Shown here: one piece after another, positions 33,001-49,277 of the stretch
How the letters are laid out: the number at the start of each line of letters is the position of its first letter
How positions within the stretch are numbered: the stretch's first letter is position 1
NCBI GenBank assembly: GCA_036362985.1
Contig: JAYGXS010000001.1
Location: 21,193,296 to 21,257,295, forward strand
Origin: Ligula intestinalis
Lineage: Eukaryota; Platyhelminthes; Cestoda; Diphyllobothriidea; Diphyllobothriidae
Length of the DNA stretch: 64,000 nt
Direction: 5' to 3'
Translations under genes and position numbers: made by a program
Notes under the pieces: model-generated
Databases searched by the model: none
Told to the model about the DNA's origin: nothing
What the model saw: the letters and a program-made list of their open reading frames with translations, nothing else

Positions 33001-35419
33001 ATGATTTAAAGGTTCGTTTTTTAAATGGATGAACCGACATGCTCTGAGAATTTTGCGTGTCCTTTTTCATTGATTGAAAACAAAAATCTTATTAAAACCT
33101 CAATAAGTTCAACGAGCTTAATGCTCTTTGTTATTAGTTTTCCAACGAGCTATTAGCGATTTCCTTCCACCAAAGGTACTTTGACAGATGTGAGTGCCGG
33201 TGCTATTAAAGCTATTACTTTTTAATGTCCTTTGCGGCTTCGTTCTGTTCTCCCATCAACTATGTAACCGCCTAAATTTTTTAACGCTTGACGTGTGTTG
33301 CCGGTCGGGATCGAACTGTAGACTGATGCGTAGAAAAGCGAGGAGAAAGATTTAGGTCGATTTGACAATCAGCTCATACTCATCACTATCTAGCGTGCTT
33401 CCATCTACCACGATGCACAGAAGACTGGTGCGATAACGCGCTGCTCCGCTCAGGGCAGAGTGCCTGGCCGCAGTGGCTCCTTCTTGCTGCGGCCTCTATA
33501 GCACTCGCACTCACACCGCCCCCAAGCCGTACCCCCATTTTGTTGTTTAAAAGCCTGGTTTACTGTGCGTGACACGCATAGGCAAGGTCTTTACCTCCGT
33601 CATACCCTCCGCCCGATTCCGCCCCTGGCTTTATTGACTCTATCTTGACACTGGGCCCAGATGTATGAAGGGTGAGGATGATGCTGCTCTGACATGTTGT
33701 CACTTTAAACGAATTCCTGCGCAAGTCATTGTCCCTGTGCCACCAGGCTGGAGGGCACACAGTACACATCGTCATTCTAACGACGGTCATATCTGTAGTA
33801 TGATAAATTCACCATCAGGCGAATACAATACTATAAAGGGAGGGTTGAGTTAACAAAATTTTAAGCAACCAATCAGTAGTAAGTAGGAGGATAATTTAAA
33901 GAGATCAAAGGGACGCGGTAAGAGAGATTGATCCTACGATTAGTTCATGTCATCTGGTGGTCTCGTCGCCGCTTCGTGGTGTGCGAACACCAGTTGTCAC
34001 GGTCTTATCACCGTGGTAGGTAAAATAGTAGTAATAGTAGAAGTAGTATTAGTAGTGTATATCTCCTTGCCCCCTGAACGTACCGCATGGTATATGGACT
34101 GGACCCACACTGGTGCTAGATCGAGGCGCGGCATGTATTATTCGGATTGCGTTCGCATGAAAAATACCGCGCGTGAGTGTGGTGGCGCATGCAGGCTGAC
34201 GCTGCGCCATCCACCTGCGTCCTTACCCGCCGCCGGTCAACTTGGCTGTCATAACACCGACCAAGAGCGCATGTGCAACGCAATTGCACTTTCACTTATA
34301 ACTAACCCACGTGCAAGTCACGGTGCCTACCTTCAGACTGCTGAAGCGCGCGGTGGACATCCTCGAACTCCATTTTCGAACTGTCCCCTCTTCTAAACCA
34401 AATTAGTTGTTCGGATGTCATCAACTTGGCCCACGAATGCCATCATTATTTTACAATTTTTTTGCCTCATCCCTTATGTTCATCTGACTAAAAATTTTGA
34501 GCCTCCTCACGACTAGAGGGTCTCTTTCAAATTACCCTATCTGAAGCGGCTTCCTGTGACTGTTTAGGTCTTGATGTTGTCCCACCCCAGGCGAGACATC
34601 CGTGATACGGCCCACTACAAACCCTTCAAGGCTCTCTTTAATAACAGAAATCCTTCCCTCAAAGCCCTCACCGAGCGCGTCCTCGGCGTACAGGTTCAGC
34701 ACGCCGAGCACGATTCTGTCGAGGATGCGCGAGCCACTATGCGTCTCTATACTTCCGTCAAACGCATCTGGGAGGCCCAAATAAAGGCCGTCCAGGCGGG
34801 CAAAAGTCCGAAGGATATTAAGAAGTTGGCTGCACACCTGCACATTCCACCAGCACCCTCAGAGGTGGACGCGAACCAGATTAAACCGACATCACTGGCA
34901 AAAATTGCTTTTGATGTCACCTCCGAATTTTATGTAAGGTTTCCTGCAGACATAATTTTGCACTTTGATGTGTTGATTATTATTATCTGTATTCTTAAAG
35001 ACCTTTCATTGTTAACTTTGATGTGTTGATTATTATTATTATTCTTAAAGCCCTTTCATTGTTAACCTAGTTAGGCAGCTTTTGGTAACGATGTCAAAAC
35101 TTTGGTTTTGCAATTGCCAGTGGCCCCATAGCACGCATCGCCAATGCTACACACTAATTATGCCTCCGAATTGTCTTTTTTTTTCTTTTCCCACATTCCA
35201 CAGTCTGGTATCTCCGCGAACGGGACCAGTTCGCGGGACGCCCAGAAGCCTACGCCTTACCAGAATTCTGACCATTTAACCACTTCCATGCATCAAGCTA
35301 AACCCCGCGTAGATGGGCAAGGTCGTAAATGCAGCAAAAACCGCGCCCGTTTTCTGGAAAAAAGAAAGAAATTACGCAAAAACAAAATGTTCGCCTCCTC
35401 TTCTTCTTTTCTGTCATAG
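30033..35419 (+). CDS. REXO4: REXO4-like DEDDh 3'-5' RNA exonuclease, five exons
   Basis: Exons are 30033-30157, 32467-32631, 32720-33011, 34568-34933 and 35204-35419; 1164 nt, 387 residues, phases consistent throughout. Family members are nuclear or nucleolar exonucleases linked to pre-rRNA processing. The lysine-rich N-terminus (1-60) suits nucleolar targeting. Exo I is IDCEFVG with Asp105 and Glu107. Exo II is VGHAVHNDL with Asp192. Exo III is HDSVEDA with His242 and Asp247. The full DEDDh set is therefore present. The C-terminus (about 365-380) is again very basic. The ATG is 2 nt after acceptor CTTATTTAG. Intron 1 (2.3 kb) holds a hairpin MITE; intron 3 holds other repeats. The match is to REXO4/ISG20-type enzymes, and REXO4 fits best by length and basic tails. 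Confidence 0.88.
30321..31243. mobile_element. Hairpin (foldback) MITE, uninterrupted copy, in REXO4 intron 1
   Basis: The ends are CAGTAGATTTTCC on the left and the inverted AAATTTTACTG on the right. Inner blocks also mirror each other, such as GCCGGCATCATAATGTGATCC near 31134-31155. Its left part follows the hairpin element at 61106-63380: CATCTCATGAAAT, then GCCTAATCTCAAGATAT, then TACTCGTTTGGAG and AAGAAGAAATAT. Length is 923 bp. No coding capacity. Confidence 0.65.
31285..31420 (+). repeat. Dispersed repeat family with AATGTGGCCT and ACACGCTTAGGGGCG blocks
   Basis: The blocks TAATGTGGCCTTTATGG, GTGAGATCTGAG and CGACACGCTTAGGGGCG, then GCGCCAGCC, recur in the same order at 54950-55080. 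They recur more loosely at 49085-49215 and 33455-33530. Non-coding; class unknown. Confidence 0.5.
33380..33540 (+). repeat. Diverged copy of the AATGTGGCCT-type dispersed repeat
   Basis: GCGGCCTCTATAGCACTCGCACTCA (33499 onward) parallels GTGGCCTCCATAGCACTCCCACTC at 49100. The rest of REXO4 intron 3 (33012-34567) shows no coding exon. Confidence 0.35.
34962..35066 (+). repeat. Tandem duplication of about 53 nt in REXO4 intron 4
   Basis: Two head-to-tail copies of a unit beginning ACTTTGATGTGTTGATTATT and ending CCTTTCATTGTTA differ only by a few bases and a short ATT/CTG expansion. The intron is 270 nt, so the duplication makes up about 40% of it. Confidence 0.85.
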
Positions 35420-35458
35420 TCCCACACCCGGATCCTTCCTTCTTGTACAGTTTAGAAT

Positions 35459-35464
35459 AATAAA
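35459..35464 (+). terminator. Polyadenylation signal AATAAA for REXO4
   Basis: An exact AATAAA lies 40 nt after the REXO4 stop codon, a normal distance for a short 3' UTR. Confidence 0.6.
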
Positions 35465-35469
35465 AAATC

Positions 35470-37614
35470 CTGTTCCATAATCTACTTTTTTCGGAAGTAA
35501 CAGGGTTAGCTGACATTTGTGATCAAAGGTTGATAGCACCTCTTCGGTTCACGATTTAGCCTACAAATTAGCATTTCAAGTGCTCCTCTGATAATTTTGT
35601 GTAAGGTGGTTTTCTAGCTGGTAAATTATTAGTATATTGAGAGAATCCTATGGAGGAATACTCTTGTTGATCTTGTTACGATGTCGGCTGTAAAGTGCTT
35701 TCTCTGTCTGGCGCATACAGACACGCACACATGAGTCATAGTCGTTCGTCTGATATTCTTAGGTGCTGTGACGCTCTCCTCGGTTTTGGCTTATCCCTAC
35801 GCCCGGGAGGCTGTGTGATGTTTTACAAGGCAGCGCAATCGAAAACGGCCAACCACTTCATGGCTGATAAGGACATTCCTTCAATCAGAATACTCAGACG
35901 CCTGCTTCGGTAAGGTGCATGTCTATCATCCAGCTGCCAGTGCATATTGTTCCTCTATTATGTGTACGATGCGCTGTCTTTGAGTCCTCCTTCCCACACG
36001 GAGTAGTAGTTAGGATCTGTCCATGAGCTCTACATATGAAACATATTATGGGCTCTACGACCGTTTTCAGACTTGGCCAATCTCTTTGACGCTTTGGAGG
36101 GCGGCTTCCGAACTTCGTCGAATAAGCTGTAAAAGTTCGTACTGCAATTCAAAGTACTACAAAATACGAAGGTATGACGCGTTCTCTGATTTTACTGAGA
36201 GACGGCAAAGTTTCCGCCTTCTCCAAGCGGGATCATCAGACAGGGACGATGCAGTTGTTATTAGTCTCCCCGGTTAAGATGGTAACTGTGAAAGGCGAAG
36301 TAAAAGAATCAGGCTAGGTCTAGAAAAAAGCTCACCCTAACTGACTCACGGGTCACAGGCTTCAGATGGACAAATTTGAATCATGTGCGGGTATTCAAGG
36401 CTCTCCAGATCAGTGATCGTGTAACCAGGAGAGGATCGAGATCAAAAATTTAGGTGGAGATAAGGCGTCCTTCGTTGTCCTCTCCGATTCTCAGACCTGC
36501 TCGGACAACATGAGATTGACAATACTAAAATATCCCAATCACTTTGTCACCGGAATATTATATTATTTCTCCTACGCAATTTTTCGAAGTGTCCGGTTCG
36601 ATTCGAATAGGAATTGTTATTAGAAATCGGACGGTATATTAACTTAAGGATAGAGGATGTTCCTATTAGTTTAAGAACCACACTTGGATTGCGATTTGCA
36701 GACTCATGCTCTCTCTTTCATCCAGCAGAACTTTGCGAGTCTGCCAGTGATTATCTTCGTGTACGATGGGATGCCAGGTCACATAAGTGGACTTCACGGA
36801 ACTTAGACCTAAAGGAATATGCACGCCCAACCTGCCGAAAGTCGGACTAGTCAAGTAGTTTATGCTCCGTCACCGTATCCGGACATCGGGGCTTTTTGCG
36901 GGCAGTCACATCTCATAATGCTGCTTTTTGGTCTGCCATCTACGGCTGCAAGCAGCATCAGTTGCTTTTCTTAAGCGATCTAATCGAAAGTGTAAAAATA
37001 GCTCTTCTTCTCAATCTCTCGAAAGCTTGCGACATTCGAAATTCTTATTCCCTGGCTATAAAAAGCCCCAGTGCTGTTTGAATTATTAAAAAATAGTGTC
37101 ATGAAGAGCTATTGCTCTTTGTCGAGGAAGACTAGCAACTGCTGAACGAAAATCCGCTCGAAGTTTCTCATAAGGAATCGATTATTTCGAGTAAACCTAG
37201 ATTCGATTTTAAATTATGTTTCAGAAAATAATTGGGTCATGTTACAGAACCAGTACTATCATGGCATACCGCTGGGTTACGGTTCGCATCTAAATTACCC
37301 ATCACACATTTGAGAGCCGCTTTCCTTATGTCCCTTTTAGATTAATCCTAGGTGGCTACAGTGCATTTTAACTCTCAACCGTGAAAAGATCAGCACGGAG
37401 GAGAGCGAACGGGGTGCGGGGGACGCTTAACGCAGACGAGTTGAAATCCGCCCACTTAATATACCGATCTAAGTCGCATCTAGAGTTTTTGATGGTGTTC
37501 ACATTCAAAATTAAAAACAGCTTAGATTACTGTGGCGTAAGCAGTTAGAAGAAATGAGATCAAGGAAGGCTGTACAAAATGCATCTGAATTGCAGGAGGG
37601 AAAAAGGCCCTGTG
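35470..37614. other. Intergenic region between convergent REXO4 and KAT5
   Basis: No coding exon, RNA gene or clear repeat was identified. There is no TTTATT (a minus-strand AATAAA) close below the KAT5 stop, so its 3' end is not fixed. Confidence 0.4.
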
Positions 37615-43276
<5,662 letters not shown>

Positions 43277-43559
43277 CCTAGACTTTTGCGTTTAAATGTA
43301 CACGGAATTGAAATGTCCCACAATTTATCTGTATCACTGATTGACGGTATATTCGGTTCACTCTGTCATAAAGATGATGGGGTACAGCAAATGTCAAGTT
43401 CGAAAAGAAAAGTAATTGGCCTTTAGGAGTTAGAGATACAGCTTCCGAAAGCCCATAATTAAAGTTATTTCAAACCAAAACCCTGACGGTGCTAAGCAGC
43501 TAGCCGTTAAATCAAATTTGAAGGGTGATGAGAACTGGCAATGCTATACGTTGGGTTAG
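43277..43559 (-). other. Upstream flank of KAT5, no clear promoter
   Basis: The first bases upstream of the ATG read AAAAGTCTAG then G, so an AG dinucleotide lies 1 nt before the ATG. The pyrimidine tract is poor, so a trans-splice or 5' UTR acceptor is only a possibility. Confidence 0.3.
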
Positions 43560-43604
43560 AAGAAGATAATTCGATCGCTGGGTCAATATTTTTATTCATC
43601 TGAC
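43560..43604 (+). repeat. Partial Penelope-like terminal repeat
   Basis: AGAAGATAATTCGATCGCTG through GGTCAATATTTTTATTCATC to TGACC parallels the flank and left arm at 11271-11314. The hairpin partner arm and hammerhead-like core are missing. Confidence 0.45.
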
Positions 43605-46600
43605 CTTGTTTTTCCGTTTAACTAGTCACAAGAAGAGCATATTTATCAGGCATGCATTCATTCCTTCGCTTAATAATTTCTATATGCAAAATCTTATAAT
43701 CATCATATACTTGGATATGTCGACAGACGTAAAGACATTCTTTAGGCGTGATGGGTGTGCTTCTGGATTTTTAGTATTTTCAACTATATCACGACACATT
43801 TTTAAATCTGAAATTTAATGTTGAAAAAAGTTATGAGTGGTGTCCCGATGGTCTTAGAACATTTTTATCAATTCTAAAAAATACGCTAAAAACTAAATTT
43901 ATTCACATTTTATTATCAACCCGGTTTGCCTGCTCTAGTGGCCGTTGGCCCACAACCAAATGTAATGCCTTTTTTTGATTGCCAGATAGTAACGTCTTCA
44001 GACAGTAGGTAATTTTCATCTATGCTTTTAAAGATCATCGAAAATTAAAAAAGATATTTGGAATTTATATTTATTAGCGCCAGGAAGGCATTGTCTATTC
44101 AAACTTAGTAACGAAATAAAATCGTGACAAATGTGTGCAGCTAAAATGTACAAATTTACAATAATGTTAGCATAAATTGCCTTTTTAGGGCAATAGTTAG
44201 CGATTTTTTAAAATTAATGGTGAATTAGAACATAGGCATTGCAAAAAACCTACATTTAAAATAGAGGCAGAGTTCAATGGGCCTCCAGTTCCCAATGTGG
44301 GTAAGCGAAAACAGTTGTTAAGAAAAATCAGAATAGGGTGTAGAGTAGGCTCGTAGTGGTTCTTCAGCCTACCTTCTTCAAATTCGAGACGCCACTGACA
44401 TGTTCTCCCTGGGTGAATCTTGGTCTCCCAGTCACGCCTTTCCCAGTGCTATGGTACATGTCCGCACTGACGCGCGACCTTCGCCCTCGCATGATTGGGC
44501 GCATAGACGAGTCCCAAACTGGTCGACCTATCAGCGGCCCAAAGCGCTCGTGGCTTATCAGCTCTGGTCAAGTGCTTTCCAGTCCTCTAGTCAATTTGTT
44601 CACCGACTGACACTTTGGATTCTGCCTTGGCGTGTCGCGGTCGGCCTACGTCACGACTAAGTCAAAACCAATAGTAACAGCTATCAAGGCTGAACGGTAT
44701 TATTAAGCAAAATATTAAAGGATAAACAATCTACAAACCTCAAAAAATGGATACACACGGTTCAGAAGGAAGAAGGTCAACCAAATTGCTTGATTCTACA
44801 CAAAGGAACAACACACTTTTGATAACAATGTCACTCACGTGAAAGCCGATCTTGGGAGATCGTGTATGTTTTGATGGGAGAGGCAGGGGGCTGTCACTTT
44901 ATGTGATCTCAGGAGGCAGTTCCTGTGGAGCCTCATTGGTCTGAAAATACCAGCACTAAACAGGGGCGGAATTGAACAAAATCAATACTATGCCGGTATG
45001 GGGGGAGGACATGCACGCGTTTGATTTCAGCAGTGATGACAGCTGTAATTGAACCAGAGGGGAAGGGGGAGTAACTCTTGGAACAGTTATATCTTAATGT
45101 ACTGGGGGGCCGGAGGCATTGTGCGAAAAGATGGTTAAAAGGCAAGAGAGGTGAACTTGACCGGGGGACTAGTTTCAAAACCAGAGGGCACTTCATTGGA
45201 GAGAAATTTTTGAATATGTCGGATTAACCAGCTTTCTTGTGAAATTTCTTTGGACATTCTCAAAATTAAACGGCTTGATCCGAAGAATACGTGACAGTAT
45301 TCCAGAATTTAAAGCACAAGTATATCATAAACCCTTAAGTTCATTTCAGGAAGTTAGAAGTGACAAGAAATAAAGCTGCAAAGCTGAGCCGCTTTCACCG
45401 CAATTATATCGGTTTGAAGCAGATCTTATTATTGGGTGAAGCTTAAAACTAGGTGCTTGATAGTTAAATATCGAGTCATTATGTGAACTTCAACAATAAC
45501 AGGTGGCAGTAGACTTTCAGATCCAAAACACTTGTAGCGGCACTAAGAAGGTGAGAAATCCATCTGCCATGAAGAGATCCCACTACACACCAGTGGTGGA
45601 CCAACTGAAACGGCTGTGAGTGCGTTTGTTTTTGTTGTCCGACCAGCTGGTGTTCAGGGTTGTGCTTGGCTGATGATGGCTAATAAGCCCGAAACAGTTC
45701 TGTATCAATTTACCCCCAAATGCTGTCATACCCACCTTGCTGCTATTATGACTTGGCCAGCATCGGCCTTGCAGGCGGTCACCCGTTGGGGACCTCTGAC
45801 CACCACATGACGTTTGTTTATTTCGGAATCCTTTTCGATCGGTGTTCGCACATTCAAACCACGGCCTTTAGCACATTATTATAGCTTCAAACACGTCGGA
45901 TTATCTATAGTGAGGAAAGTGCGCTGAGCCGTTGACTCCACCCTCAATTCCGATTCCAGGGTCTTACCCACTATCCGAACCGGTCAGTAGAATGTTACCA
46001 GGAATGGGCGAAGCTGCGGATGTATCCAATGACCTCATCTACACATACTGCGTACACGAACTACCCTCGCCCCTCCAAACACAAGAACCAGGGTTTCACA
46101 CAAAAAGGGGTTGAATGGTTCACATTCCACACGGGTGAGAGTGCTGGATGTCAAGGTAAGAATGGAATATTGCAGCCTGTCTCTCACGCCACCAGTTGGC
46201 CTCTCCTCACAAACTCACTTTGGGCTGCCTAAGAGATCTGAGTATAATTTTCAGTTGGCAACTTTCCAAGTCATTGCACTTAGCGTAGTATTCTCAGGCT
46301 CGGAGCACGCATCCAGCAGTAAAGCAACATAGAGGAGTATTCTTTACAATGGTGCACACGGTGCACCTCGTCGAAATCGACTGTCAAGGTTTTATGTGTG
46401 CTAGTGGGAGTTAGCTCCCTATGCTCAAATGCCCCAAGGAGAAGGCATCATGCAGTCCCATAAGTGACCCAGTGCGGGTATCATAGGGAAGTTAAGCAGT
46501 CGCCTACGATATCGAAGCAAAAATATTCGAGATATCATTGTTTATCTCAGGTAAATGCTGCGATCATGTCATCTGAATGATGACTATGGCTTGCAGATAT

Positions 46601-47639
46601 AAAAATCACGGTCGAAACAATCAAACAAGCAGCGATATTCGTCCCCATTCCCCCCACCCCATCTCCTCTCACGGCCTATAAGAGTGAGTCTGCACATTGT
46701 GACAGCTTCAAATCTTCGTTTGCATTTAGAACGCAGAGAATCGGGGGGGGGGGGTGCAACAACAACGGTTCCAATTTTCGGCAAAGTTTCGCAGAACTCG
46801 GTTTCCTACTCCTCCCCTTCACCCACACCGCTTTCTGCCTTTGGACACGAGAGGTAGCAATCAGTATGCACAATCGGTTGCAGCACTGGGAACTGCTGGA
46901 CTAGGTTCTCGCCCAGAGACGAGAGTGTCAGGACATTCTGGTGACGAGATTGCGCTATGAGGCCGGCGGCCGGACCAGTAACCGCCTAATCATCTCCAAT
47001 ATGAGGCTTTGACACCGGGTAAACGATTATCGGGTAAGGTAGATACGATTTTTTTACATTTGTCTGCTCAGCGCTTCACTTTCAGCGATTCAGTGCCCCG
47101 GCAACCGTGATTTGTAGGTTTTTGTAACTGCACTTGTTTATAAACTTTTCTTGAAAACCTTTTGTTTGAATACACTTAGCTTTTCCGCAACTTGGTTTCT
47201 GCGCTGTTTCATGTGACTACGAGGCTTCTCTCTTTGGTGTGACTGACGAGCGACCTGTGTACTTGGGAAAATATCCTAAAAAAGACCTTCCTCTTTTAAG
47301 CGCACTGTCAGTTGTGTTGAAAAGGTCCACTGGACCAGATGGCTGAACTTAGCCAGTACCTTTAGCCAATCCTTCTTCATTGCAAGTGAACTTTCTGGCT
47401 TTTGCTGAAGAAAAGCGTTCAGACTCAGTTAGTCGTACTGTTGCCTTTTTATATCTTCGTTTCTTAACTTTTACCACTTTAACTATCGCCGCAGTGTAAA
47501 GTAGCTTAGTTAATACTTGCTAGTTACTACGTTCTATAATGTTGCGTTTCACCTTTTACGATGAGTTTTATACACCCTCTAGGCCTTAAGCCAGCTTGGT
47601 CACTACAGATTACAGTGTTTTTACTTTTCTCAACGGTTA
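43605..47639. other. Intergenic DNA without a recognised gene
   Basis: AT-rich to 44300, then mixed composition. Near 45645-45700 the words GGTTGTGCTTGGCTGATGATGG and AAGCCCGAAA resemble the SINE body at 19430 and 19710. Short open frames here show no homology I recognise. Confidence 0.4.
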
Positions 47640-47995
47640 TCTACAACACAAGTCCCTGCCAGAAAGCCAGTGTGCCCTCCGACGACACCGCGCTACCACC
47701 CCCCTGGTCGTCACCGTCAACCATCTACAATAAAATCGTCAGGAAGTGCGCACCAACCTCTACACTACCTTCATGGACCTGATGAAACCGTTCGACATGG
47801 CGAATCTCGATGGACTATGAGAAATAATACAGGACTTTGCTGCTCTGAGCGATAGACACAAATGGTGCGTCCTTTCAATGGCAGAATGGTGGTGTGCGTC
47901 ACGAATAACAGAATAGTCTCCAAACATTCGAAGTTACCAACGGAGTGAAGCAGTACTCCATACTCGTACATTGTAATGTTCTCCTCCATGCTCAT
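47640..47995 (+). pseudogene. LINE reverse transcriptase fragment (zinc-finger LINE type)
   Basis: Across frame shifts the plus strand reads SLPESQCALRRHRATT, then EVRTNLYTTFMDLMKPFD, MANLDGL, then SYQRSEAV. This is the order of the RT block LPEAQCGFRRHRGTTD...LYTTFVDLTKAFDTVNRDGLW...VTNGVKQG found in helminth LINEs. At least two frame changes and two stops are present. The piece is about 350 nt and lacks the YADD region. Confidence 0.65.
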
Positions 47996-48194
47996 GGAAG
48001 CGTACCATAATTAACACCTTGGGGTCCTCATCACTTACAAGAACGATGGTCATTTTGCCAGTTGCCAATGCATATAAGCCCTTAAAAGTCTAGTTACGGC
48101 TACCACGCATGACCTTTTTCTCGCATGTGACTGCGTACTCACCACAGTTCCTCATTAATGTGAACTTTATGGTGCTAGAAAATACATGTGATAC
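47996..48194. other. Short unassigned interval between the LINE fragment and the foldback repeat
   Basis: Nothing recognised. Confidence 0.4.
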
Positions 48195-48760
48195 CCTAGT
48201 GGTTCATGTCCTCTAATCTAAAGCGAGGCAGAATAGCAGAATTTATTCGCGCGAATAAATTTCGAGAGCGCTTTTCAGCTACTTCCGCTCCGTGCATGAA
48301 CAACGAAATATTAAGAGAACACATCAATTTGAATTTACAAAAAATCGATAAAAGCAAGGTCTTATCAACGTGGCAAGTGGCCAAAAGTTATGTCAACTCT
48401 TAAACTTGGGACCGAAAGAAATGGGAGGGGGGATTTAACAAACCCGACCTATGTAAGCAACTACACCATATAGTCAATCTTCAACTGCCGTGGTAAATAC
48501 ATACCACACCTTTATTTTGTTAAATCCCCCCCCCATTTCTTTTGGTCCATAGTTTAACAGTTAACATAACTTTTAGCCACTTGCCACGTTGATACGACAT
48601 TGCTTGTATCGATTTTGTGTAAAGTCAAATTCATGTGTTCTCTTAATATTTCGTTGTTCATGCACGGAGCGGAAGTAGCTAAAAAGTGCTCTCGAAATTT
48701 ATTCGCGCGAATAAATTCTGCTATTCGTTCTTGCTTCAAATTATTACCGGGGAAAAAATG
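48195..48760. mobile_element. Foldback repeat with near-identical 230-nt arms
   Basis: The left arm (about 48206-48430) and right arm (about 48530-48750) are inverted copies. Both contain the same open frame of about 60 codons (AEFIRANKFRE...SAPCMNNEILRE...STWQVAKSYVN). The arms meet the loop at GAAATGGGAGGGGGGATTTAAC and its inverse. A much diverged related stretch lies at 63674-63800. No transposase is present. It looks like a non-autonomous hairpin element. Confidence 0.7.
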
Positions 48761-49084
48761 CTTGAAAGTTCATGTCCTCGTTAGAAATTGTTGTGCAGAG
48801 GGACAGGTCGTGAATGTGGCACGCGCAACCGATCTCTATAGCTCTGATATAATTTGCAGCCAGTCCCAGCTCAGACAGTGGACTGGCGCCTGCGAATGAG
48901 AGCTCAGAATGAGTTTAACAGCACGGCACCTCTTCCTCACTTTTAAAAAGCTGACGCGCTTGAAGCTGCCATGAGGAGCTAAAAGCCGTGGCTTTCCAAC
49001 TGAGGAGATAAATCGGACTCTGCGGCCAGCTCAGTGTTAAGTTGCACGGCGTTACTGACTGGTGACCTAGGAACCAGATTGCGA

Positions 49085-49270
49085 AGGGCCCTTTATTAAT
49101 GTGGCCTCCATAGCACTCCCACTCGGTGGGATCCATGTCGACCTCTGCTTTGTTGAGAGCGTAGACCATGGGGCTGGGGTGTCACACCTGGGTGCGTATT
49201 TACGCCGCGCCAGCCCCCAGCGCTTGATCCAGCCATCGTTCTACTTGACTGTGCCTTGGTACCGGCCTTT
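49085..49270 (+). repeat. Copy of the AATGTGGCCT-type dispersed repeat
   Basis: TTAATGTGGCCTCCATAGCA, GGTGGGATCCATG, GTGTCACACCTGGGTGCGTA and CGCGCCAGCC match in order the copies at 54950-55115 and, for the second half, 59785-59830. It abuts the LINE 3' end at 49278. Confidence 0.45.
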
Positions 49271-49277
49271 GTTGGGA

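Noticed and set aside
34532..34843. 103-codon open frame on the minus strand
   Set aside because: It is antisense to REXO4 exon 4, which carries the Exo III motif, and has no motif of its own.
28129..35419. THOC6-REXO4 as a firm operon
   Set aside because: The spacing is 468 nt with an AATAAA 155 nt after THOC6, so independent transcription is at least as likely. Only the closer pair at 3073/3217 is put forward.
48206..48739. Two similar small proteins on opposite strands
   Set aside because: They are the two arms of one foldback repeat. Their differences are mainly amino-acid changing, so I do not call genes.
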